A stretch of DNA of 21,502 nucleotides from Mesotaenium endlicherianum. Its lineage: Eukaryota; Streptophyta; Zygnematophyceae; Zygnematales; Mesotaeniaceae. The stretch spans positions 1 through 21,502 of the forward strand of contig WELA01005695.1 in the NCBI GenBank assembly GCA_009602735.1. Direction: 5' to 3'. Positions 16,241 through 21,502 of this stretch are shown piece after piece (position 1 is the first letter of the stretch; the number at the start of each line of letters is the position of its first letter). The notes below the pieces were generated by a model. It did not search any database, was not told the origin of the DNA, and saw nothing but the letters and a program-made list of their open reading frames with translations. A program made the position numbers and the translations under genes.

Positions 16241-16781
16241 ATGATATTGATAATTAGAAAAAGAAAATTCAGGTAACAGGGAGACAAAAATGCAATGTAT
16301 GATTCTGTAACAAAAAACCTTAATGATTAATGACAAAGTAGTTTTTTATAAATTGGTAATGACTGGAATATCCACGCAAATTGCCCCTCCGCAACCGGCT
16401 TAAACTGGTCACATTGAAATGGCGGAAGGGGGTCAGTTTGAGTGGCATTTACATATAAGCTGTATAATCAAGCCATTCCATCTAAATGTGAAATGCTTCC
16501 TTTAAATAATATTCCGGCAGAATACGTGATTTTTAAAAAAGCGGGTTTGGATGTGGCGTGGAGCTTTATTGTAGCCTTACCAAAGCTTACTTATTCGCAC
16601 ATTATTGACGGTATTTGCAGCAGGCATCCCACATGCAATCGGTAGGATAAAATATTTAACCTAGGTTATTTATGGATTGCTCTAAGTTGCATATCAGTTT
16701 TCATTTTAGCCGCAATTTTTACTGATGGTTTTGAAAGGAACACCGACTTACTCCGTCTCCACTCCAAAGTAATATTCCAAA
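16241..16781. other. Mostly non-coding stretch with decayed sequence
   Basis: About 540 bases without a convincing gene. A 26-codon frame at 16324-16404 and a 67-codon GTG-started frame at 16442-16645 are open, but neither shows a recognisable family, start signal or coupling to a neighbour. They flank the direct repeats at 16407-16446, so they may be remains of a gene or insertion element. No promoter of the TTTG/TAnnTTTG type is clear before the CoaB-like gene at 16782; TGGTTTTG at 16727-16734 is the nearest partial match. Confidence 0.5.
16407..16446 (-). repeat. Two degenerate direct repeats resembling an IS21-family end
   Basis: On the plus strand GGTCACATTGAAATGGC (16407-16423) and GGTCAGTTTGAGTGGC (16431-16446) share GGTCAnnTTGAn(n)TGGC. 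Read on the minus strand the pattern is TGCCACTCAAACTGACCCCC followed by a diverged second copy about 23 bases on. Repeated short units of this kind, with CAAACTGACC cores, are typical of the multiple end repeats of IS21-family elements in Bacteroidota, as I remember them. No transposase and no second end are in the window, so at most this is a solo remnant. Confidence 0.4.
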
Positions 16782-17486
16782 ATGTCTATGTCTGTATTAA
16801 AAAACAAAAGAATTCTGATAACAGCAGGCCCAACAAGAGAGGCTATTGACCCCGTTCGTTATATCAGCAATCATTCTTCTGGTAAAATGGGCTACGCCAT
16901 AGCCGAGGCATTTTTAAAGCAGGGCGCCAAAGTGGTGTTGGTTAGTGGCCCGGTGAATATTCAGTTGCAACACCCAAATCTAAAATTAATACCAGTTACG
17001 TCAGCATTTGAAATGTATGTGGCCTGCAACTTTCATTTTATGGAAACAGATATTGCAATTTTTGCGGCTGCAGTTGCAGATTACAAGCCGGAAATTGTTG
17101 CTGAAAAAAAAATAAAAAAAGCTGGTGATGAGATCCTTATTAAATTAGTAAAGAACCCTGATATAGCTTTTGAGTTTGGCAAAATAAAAAGAGACAATCA
17201 GCTTTCCATAGGATTTGCTTTAGAGACAAATGATGAACTGATTAATGCTGAAAGTAAATTACGGTGCAAAAACTTCGATATGATAGTGCTAAATTCAATG
17301 AATGACGCTTATGCCACGTTTGAGTATGACACTAATAAAGTTACCATAATACAAAAGGATTTAGTGTCCAAAGAATTCCCCGTAAAAAATAAAACAGAAG
17401 TGGCTGTTGACATCATTAAGGAGATAGCCAGTATCATCATGCAACGGCAATTTTACTCAAGCCAGGTCATTGATACCTCATTCTAA
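16782..17486 (+). CDS. coaB: Stand-alone CoaB-domain protein (phosphopantothenate-cysteine ligase)
   Basis: A 234-residue protein corresponding to the C-terminal CoaB half of the usual bifunctional CoaBC. The nucleotide-binding start ILITAGPTREAIDPVRYISN is followed by HSSGKMGYAIA at 31-41, FAAAVADYKP at 94-103 and the lysine motif KKIKK (109-113) plus LVKNPDIA at 122-129; all the family's conserved blocks appear intact. CoaB joins 4'-phosphopantothenate and cysteine using a nucleotide triphosphate in coenzyme A synthesis. The flavin-dependent decarboxylase half (CoaC) is absent, and the gene begins with its own ATG rather than as a truncation of a longer frame. It is flanked by decayed sequence and the mer operon, not by other CoA genes. 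It may be a second, accessory copy; a free-standing housekeeping CoaB cannot be excluded. Confidence 0.85.
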   Translation: MSMSVLKNKRILITAGPTREAIDPVRYISNHSSGKMGYAIAEAFLKQGAKVVLVSGPVNIQLQHPNLKLIPVTSAFEMYVACNFHFMETDIAIFAAAVADYKPEIVAEKKIKKAGDEILIKLVKNPDIAFEFGKIKRDNQLSIGFALETNDELINAESKLRCKNFDMIVLNSMNDAYATFEYDTNKVTIIQKDLVSKEFPVKNKTEVAVDIIKEIASIIMQRQFYSSQVIDTSF

Positions 17487-17600
17487 TTTCTTTCAGCACA
17501 TACTGGTTTTAAATTAAATCTTTCTTTGGGGAAATAGTATTAAAACTGCTTCTCTGGAAATACATTAGTTATTTGAAAACCCTGTTTTACCGGAAAATCC

Positions 17601-17662
17601 TTTAACAAATTATTTATTTAAGAATTTGCTTAAATAATAATTTAAGTATTAAATTTGTTAAA
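17601..17662. promoter_or_regulatory. Nested palindromic operator region of the mer operon
   Basis: Three inverted repeats lie over the promoter. The outer one is TTTAACAAATT (17601-17611) and AATTTGTTAAA (17652-17662), 11 of 11 pairs. Within it are TTATTTAAG (17614-17622) / CTTAAATAA (17629-17637), 9 of 9 with a 6-base gap, and CTTAAAT (17629-17635) / ATTTAAG (17640-17646), 7 of 7 with a 4-base gap. ArsR/SmtB repressors bind AT-rich palindromes overlapping the promoter of their own gene, so this is the expected operator for the regulator encoded 12 bases downstream. Confidence 0.72.
17625..17657 (+). promoter_or_regulatory. Bacteroidota-type promoter of the mer operon
   Basis: TTTG at 17625-17628 and TAAATTTG at 17650-17657 fully match the -33 and -7 elements, with a 21-base spacer. 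Transcription should start near 17664, about 11 bases before the ATG. The -7 element lies partly in the outer palindrome arm and the -33 element sits in the loop of the first inner palindrome, so repressor binding would block polymerase. Confidence 0.75.
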
Positions 17663-17674
17663 AATAAACAGATT

Positions 17675-18046
17675 ATGAACACTTGTATCCGGTTGTATGC
17701 CGACCCAGTTCAGATAAAAACCTGTAAGGAAAAGGTTGAAAATACAGAAAATGCTTTCTCCCAGATGTCGGCTGTATTGTCTTTAGCCGGCAATGAAGTA
17801 CGCCTGAAAATTCTTTACCTGCTGGAAGAAGAAAAAGAACTCTGCCCCTGCGATTTGAGCGATATACTTGGCATGAGCATCCCTGCTATTTCTCAGCATC
17901 TCCGTAAAATGAAAGACGGCGGAATCATACAGGCCCGTAAAGAAGGGCAAACCATCTTTTATTCCTTAAAGCCTGAACATTTAAAAATGCTTCGGTCTTT
18001 ATTCAAATACATTAATGAATTAAACGCAAAAATGGAATTAGCATGA
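17675..18046 (+). CDS. ArsR/SmtB-family metal-responsive repressor of the mer operon
   Basis: A 123-residue winged-helix repressor. The DNA-binding core runs from about residue 30 to 98: LAGNEVRLKILYLLEEEKELCPCDLSDILGMSIPAISQHLRKM, then the wing GIIQARKEGQTIFYSL. ELCPCDL, with Cys57 and Cys59 in helix alpha-3, is the position of the ArsR ELCVCDL thiolate site; Cys4 and Cys17 near the N-terminus could complete a site for Hg(II) or As(III). In typical mer operons MerR does this job; ArsR-type regulators replace it in some lineages. Binding of metal would release it from the palindromes just upstream. Its TGA overlaps the ATG of merTP by 4 bases. Mercury as the inducer is inferred from the downstream genes. 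Confidence 0.88.
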   Translation: MNTCIRLYADPVQIKTCKEKVENTENAFSQMSAVLSLAGNEVRLKILYLLEEEKELCPCDLSDILGMSIPAISQHLRKMKDGGIIQARKEGQTIFYSLKPEHLKMLRSLFKYINELNAKMELA

Positions 18047-18657
18047 GCACAACAAAATCTGGCAGTAAAACATGGATAGCGGGTTTGCTTACTGCTACTG
18101 TAGCTTCTTTATGCTGCATTACACCCGTTCTGGCGTTGTTCAGCGGGGCAACGGGTATTGCTTCAACATTTTCATGGCTTGAGCCGTATCGTCCTTATCT
18201 TATTGGTCTGACTGCTGCTGTGCTTGCATTTGCGTGGTATCAGAAATTAAAACCTAAGAAAGCCGATATAGATTGTGCATGTGAAGAAGATAAACCTTCT
18301 TTCTGGCAAACTAAAACTTTCCTGGGCATAGTAACGGTGTTGGCTCTTCTGCTGATGGCTTTCCCCAAATATTCTCACATTTTCTATCCCGAATCTGAAA
18401 AGAAAGAAATTGTAATAATAAATAAAATCAATATTCAACAAGTGAAGCTGAATATTAAAGGCATGACCTGCGAAGCTTGTTCAGAAACAATCAACCTCGC
18501 CTTGTCAAAGGTTCCCGGTGTATTGGAATATAAAACTGAATTTAAGAATGGAAGCAGTACAGTAAAATTTGATAATTCCAAAACCGCAGAGCAGGCTATT
18601 ATTAATGCAGTAAATGAAACCGGCTATAAAGTAACCGATACAAAACCAGTTCAATAA
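18043..18657 (+). CDS. merTP: Mercuric transport fusion protein MerTP
   Basis: A 204-residue inner-membrane protein joining a MerT-like part to a MerP-like domain. Three hydrophobic segments lie near residues 11-40, 52-67 and 91-108. The first contains the vicinal pair Cys24-Cys25 in ASLCCITP, the hallmark of MerT, and a loop carries Cys78 and Cys80 (DCAC). The C-terminal heavy-metal-associated domain (about 133-200) has GMTCEACSETI with Cys143 and Cys146. MerT passes Hg(II) from the periplasm across the membrane to MerA; fusion to the HMA domain supplies the MerP function on the same chain. The ATG overlaps the regulator stop by 4 bases, and the lipoprotein gene follows 17 bases later. Confidence 0.92.
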   Translation: MSTTKSGSKTWIAGLLTATVASLCCITPVLALFSGATGIASTFSWLEPYRPYLIGLTAAVLAFAWYQKLKPKKADIDCACEEDKPSFWQTKTFLGIVTVLALLLMAFPKYSHIFYPESEKKEIVIINKINIQQVKLNIKGMTCEACSETINLALSKVPGVLEYKTEFKNGSSTVKFDNSKTAEQAIINAVNETGYKVTDTKPVQ

Positions 18658-18674
18658 TCAAAAAAATATAAACC

Positions 18675-18944
18675 ATGAAACAATTATTATTAACATTTTT
18701 GGTGGCAGGCTCATTAGTTGCCTGTCAATCTTCTGCAAATCCTGCACATGAAGAGAAAGGACATAAATGTGATACGGCCTGTATGGCGCAGCATCCGGCA
18801 ACAGACAGTACAATCAACACAACTACGATTGCTTTAAAAGACCATGTATGCACAGATGCATGTAAAAACGAGAGTCATGTATATGCACATGGCGAAAAAG
18901 GGCATACTTGTACGGAAGATTGTAAAAATACGCCTGCCAATTAA
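18675..18944 (+). CDS. Small Cys/His-rich lipoprotein, predicted soft-metal binder of the mer operon
   Basis: An 89-residue protein with a lipoprotein signal (MKQLLLTFLVAGSLVAC, lipobox LVAC, lipidated Cys17). The 72-residue mature part has three near-identical units: GHKCDTAC (29-36), DHVCTDAC (56-63) and GHTCTEDC (76-83), each with the pattern HxCxxxC. The first and third are preceded by EKG. Including the lipid Cys there are seven cysteines and seven histidines, with little other structure. Placed between merTP and merA and probably co-transcribed with them, it is likely an envelope protein that captures Hg(II) before transport, a role filled by soluble MerP elsewhere. I know no named family for it; the binding role is inferred from composition and place. 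Confidence 0.78.
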   Translation: MKQLLLTFLVAGSLVACQSSANPAHEEKGHKCDTACMAQHPATDSTINTTTIALKDHVCTDACKNESHVYAHGEKGHTCTEDCKNTPAN

Positions 18945-18990
18945 GTCTATATTGTATTAATTTTTGCCAGAAAGCAATAAATCAATTCAG

Positions 18991-20706
18991 ATGAATTTTT
19001 TAAAAAGAATGTTAAGCCCCGATGCTGGGCACATTAACAGCAACAATACAAGGGAAGAAAAACTCTCCCTCGATATAACAGGTATGACCTGTGACCATTG
19101 TGCTGTAAGTATTGAACGTTTGCTGGAAACACAAAATGGTATCCTCTCAAAGAAAGTAAGTTATTCAAACGGCAAAGGAGAAATTGCCTTTAGTCCCGAC
19201 CAAATTTCCAAAGAAGAAATTATACATGCAATCAATCAAACACCCGCTTACCGAGCAAAAGAAGCGAATAATGATGGACTGACTCAAAGTAAAGCAACCC
19301 AATTTGATTTAATCATTATTGGGGGCGGTTCTGCTGCATTTTCAGCTGCTATTAAAGCCAATGAACTGGGTTTAACCACCCTAATGGTAAATGCAGGGTT
19401 AGATTTTGGAGGCACTTGTGTGAATGTGGGATGTGTGCCTTCCAAAACGCTTATCCGTGCAGCGGAAACCGCTTACCATGCTTCACATTCCAACTTTTCC
19501 GGTATAAAACCAAAGGGAGTTGATATTGATTTTGCACAGGTAATAAAAGACAAAAAGCAATTGGTGAAAAACCTTCAGCAAAAAAAGTACATGGATGTAG
19601 TGAGTGATTTTGAAAACCTGCAAATGATTGAAGGATGGGCAGAGTTTGTGGATGATAGAACTATTTTGGTAAATGGCAAAGAAGAATACACTGCCCTAAA
19701 ATTTATTATTGCAACAGGTGCAACTACAAATATACCTGATATTGAAGGACTGAAAGATATTGGCTACTTCACCAATGTATCTTTATTTGATTTGGAAGAA
19801 CAACCCGCCAGTATTACCATTATGGGTGCAGGATATATTGGTTTGGAAATTGCAATGGCTTATAACCGCCTGGGAACAAAAGTCCGCATTATAGAATTTA
19901 CTGACCGTGTGCTGCGTACTCAAACCCCTGACATCAGTGAAGAACTAGAAAAGCACATGAAGAATGAAGGCGTTGAAATTCTTCCGAATTACCGTGCAGT
20001 TAAATTTGAAAAGTCTGGCAACGATACTATCATTCATTGTAAAAGTCCTGATGGTTCTTTTACCAAAATAGTTGAGCCGGGCAAAGTAGTAGTAGCTTCA
20101 GGTACAAAACCAAACACACAAAAACTCGGTTTGCAAAATATCGGTTTACAATTAACACATAGCGGGCATATACAGGTAAATGAATTGATGGAAACGAACC
20201 TGCATCATATTTATGCAGCAGGTGATGTTGCCAATACTCCTGCATTTGTGTACACAGCAGCGTATGAAGGAAAGATTGCGGTAGAAAATGCATTTACCGG
20301 CTCAGAACTGAAAGCAGATTATTCTTCCCTGCCCTGGGTAGTGTTCACTGATCCGCAAGTGGCGGGTGCAGGACTGAATGAAGTAAAGGCTACTGCGAAG
20401 AACATTCCCTTTGAGGTTTCAAAACTGGAGCTTAAGTATGTGCCAAGAGCTATAGCAGCGAATGATACAAGAGGTTTTATCAAACTCATCCGCAATCCTG
20501 AAACCGATAAATTAATAGGCGCTAGAGTAGTAGCTCCCGAAGGTGGGGAATTAATTCAGCAGTTAAGCATGGCCATTAAATACGGGATTACTGTAAAAGA
20601 ATTAGCTGAAAGTTTTTGTCCGTATTTGACTTTAGGCGAAGGAATAAAATTAGCAGCTATCACATTTGGTAAAGATGTGGCGAAGCTGAGTTGTTGTGCA
20701 AGCTAA
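18991..20706 (+). CDS. merA: Mercury(II) reductase MerA with N-terminal HMA domain
   Basis: 571 residues from the ATG at 18991; a TTG at 18964 would add nine residues and seems less likely. The N-terminal HMA domain has GMTCDHC (Cys34, Cys37). The pyridine nucleotide-disulfide reductase core follows: FAD-binding DLIIIGGGSAAFSAA near 106-120, redox-active GGTCVNVGCVPSK with Cys143 and Cys148, NAD(P)H-binding ITIMGAGYIGLEIA, and the second FAD motif IYAAGDVA. The C-terminal EGIKLAAITFGKDVAKLSCCAS carries the Cys568-Cys569 pair that hands Hg(II) to the active site, which separates MerA from other family members. The enzyme reduces Hg(II) to volatile Hg(0) with NADPH in the cytosol. The frame is complete. 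No clear terminator hairpin is seen after the stop. Confidence 0.95.
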   Translation: MNFLKRMLSPDAGHINSNNTREEKLSLDITGMTCDHCAVSIERLLETQNGILSKKVSYSNGKGEIAFSPDQISKEEIIHAINQTPAYRAKEANNDGLTQSKATQFDLIIIGGGSAAFSAAIKANELGLTTLMVNAGLDFGGTCVNVGCVPSKTLIRAAETAYHASHSNFSGIKPKGVDIDFAQVIKDKKQLVKNLQQKKYMDVVSDFENLQMIEGWAEFVDDRTILVNGKEEYTALKFIIATGATTNIPDIEGLKDIGYFTNVSLFDLEEQPASITIMGAGYIGLEIAMAYNRLGTKVRIIEFTDRVLRTQTPDISEELEKHMKNEGVEILPNYRAVKFEKSGNDTIIHCKSPDGSFTKIVEPGKVVVASGTKPNTQKLGLQNIGLQLTHSGHIQVNELMETNLHHIYAAGDVANTPAFVYTAAYEGKIAVENAFTGSELKADYSSLPWVVFTDPQVAGAGLNEVKATAKNIPFEVSKLELKYVPRAIAANDTRGFIKLIRNPETDKLIGARVVAPEGGELIQQLSMAIKYGITVKELAESFCPYLTLGEGIKLAAITFGKDVAKLSCCAS

Positions 20707-20815
20707 TTTCAAATTTAATTTTCAACAGAATACTTCTATTTTATTACTGTAAGGTATTGTGCATTTTGCCGTCATAATTAACGAAATACAGTTAAAAAAT
20801 AAAATATAAGGTTCT

Positions 20816-21457
20816 ATGAGGTATGCTATCACTTTTTCATTACTTACTCTGTTAATACTTTCCTGCAAGGCACAAACTAAGAACATTTCTCTCCCTGCTA
20901 ATGAGTTTGAAAAGGCAATTAATTCCCCGGATGTCCAGGTACTTGATGTAAGAACAGCAGCCGAGTATAATTCCGGCCATCTGAAAAAATCATTACAAGC
21001 CGATTGGTACAATCAACAACAATTTAAAGACCGTACACAACATCTTGATAAATCAAAGCCTTTGTATGTGTATTGCTTAACAGGAATCAGAAGTGCAGCA
21101 GCCGTAAAGCAATTAAAGCAAAATGGTTTTGCCAACGTACAGGATTTAAAAGGCGGATTAACTGCATGGAATTTGGCAAAAAAACCTGTTGAAGGTGCAG
21201 TTAAAGTAAAACAAATAACTCTTGGAGAATATAATACGCAGATTAACTCAAATAAACCAGTGCTGGTTGATTTTGGTGCTGAATGGTGCCCGCCCTGCAA
21301 AAAAATGGAGCCGGTTATAGCACAGCTAAAAAACGAAGCTGCTGATAAATACAAAGTAATTAGTGTAGATGGCGCTACTCAAATTGATTTACAGAAACAA
21401 TTAAAAATAGATGCTTTCCCGGTGTTTATTGTTTATAAAAACGGAAAAGAAGTGTAG
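20816..21457 (+). CDS. Rhodanese-thioredoxin fusion lipoprotein, cut short by an in-frame TAG
   Basis: 213 residues to the TAG at 21455. The signal MRYAITFSLLTLLILSC has a lipobox-like LILSC (Cys17). A rhodanese domain spans about 25-125, with VLDVRTAAEYNSGHL and the active-site loop YCLTGIRSA (Cys87), which can carry a persulfide. A thioredoxin domain follows (about 133-213) with AEWCPPCKKME (Cys158, Cys161) and cis-Pro202 in DAFPVFIVYKNGKEV. After the stop the same frame continues RKQGVATLEELKSKL to the window edge, which is the last thioredoxin helix. Thioredoxins commonly have Trp between V and R here (KEVWRKQG), so a TGG-to-TAG change is the simplest reading. As it stands, the product lacks the final helix. 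It is 109 bases after merA on the same strand; a link to mercury handling is only suggested by position. Confidence 0.82.
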   Translation: MRYAITFSLLTLLILSCKAQTKNISLPANEFEKAINSPDVQVLDVRTAAEYNSGHLKKSLQADWYNQQQFKDRTQHLDKSKPLYVYCLTGIRSAAAVKQLKQNGFANVQDLKGGLTAWNLAKKPVEGAVKVKQITLGEYNTQINSNKPVLVDFGAEWCPPCKKMEPVIAQLKNEAADKYKVISVDGATQIDLQKQLKIDAFPVFIVYKNGKEV

Positions 21458-21502
21458 CGCAAACAAGGCGTTGCTACATTGGAAGAATTAAAATCTAAGC
21501 TG

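Noticed and set aside
16442-16645. 67-codon frame as a real gene
   Set aside because: It starts with GTG inside the repeat unit, has no recognisable motif and no partner gene; better seen as remnant or chance.
17500-17560. Terminator after the CoaB gene
   Set aside because: GTTTTAA/TTAAAAC arms pair over 7 AT-rich bases with a loop above 20 and no T-tract.
18964-18990. TTG start of MerA at 18964
   Set aside because: The nine added residues are not family-like and the ATG at 18991 lies well ahead of the HMA domain.
21013-21354. 113-codon minus-strand frame opposite the rhodanese-thioredoxin gene
   Set aside because: Antisense shadow of two clearly conserved domains.

Overview
The window looks like a chromosomal stretch of a Bacteroidota member, most likely Chitinophagaceae or a close relative. 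Supporting signs are the AT-rich sequence, A-rich tracts instead of Shine-Dalgarno motifs before most ATGs, two promoters of the Bacteroidota type (TTTG, 21 bp, TAnnTTTG), a T9SS-like C-terminal domain, and family matches such as the large GH63-like glucosidase. No tRNA, rRNA, CRISPR array or intact transposase was seen. All family assignments come from motifs read by eye; no database search was run.

Layout. (1) 1-3274, minus strand: a tight arsenosugar-biosynthesis operon, transcribed as AhpD-like protein, ArsS (radical SAM), ArsM (arsenite methyltransferase), a purine nucleoside phosphorylase, and the first 29 codons of a TIGR04282/DUF2064-type glycosyltransferase. Gene order suggests a pathway: methylate arsenic, add the 5'-deoxyadenosyl group, remove adenine, transfer the sugar. 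(2) 3320-10083, minus strand: a CBM48-like/esterase-D protein with a T9SS-like tail but no visible signal peptide, a GH63-like glucosidase, an ATP-grasp protein overlapping an NRDE/TANGO2 protein, and a small outer-membrane beta-barrel protein. (3) 10168-12567, plus strand: an exported thioredoxin-like protein and a full-length DsbD, closed by a GAAA-loop hairpin.

(4) 12691-16240: an AraC-family regulator with its own promoter, then a four-gene operon: a carboxymuconolactone decarboxylase/AhpD-like protein, an exported tandem ferredoxin-fold protein, and two paralogous Met-rich SRPBCC proteins, one exported and one cytosolic. A strong rho-independent terminator follows. I know no described function for this set; it is the best candidate here for an uncharacterised system. 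(5) 16241-16781: mostly non-coding, with two degenerate repeats resembling an IS21-family end. A stand-alone CoaB-domain protein follows.

(6) 17601-20706: a mercury-resistance operon: nested palindromes over a promoter, an ArsR/SmtB regulator, MerTP, a Cys/His-rich lipoprotein with three HxCxxxC repeats, and MerA. A rhodanese-thioredoxin lipoprotein follows; its reading frame is cut by a TAG where thioredoxins usually carry Trp, and homologous sequence continues to the window edge. Overall the window combines arsenic and mercury handling with envelope thiol redox (DsbD, thioredoxin-like proteins).
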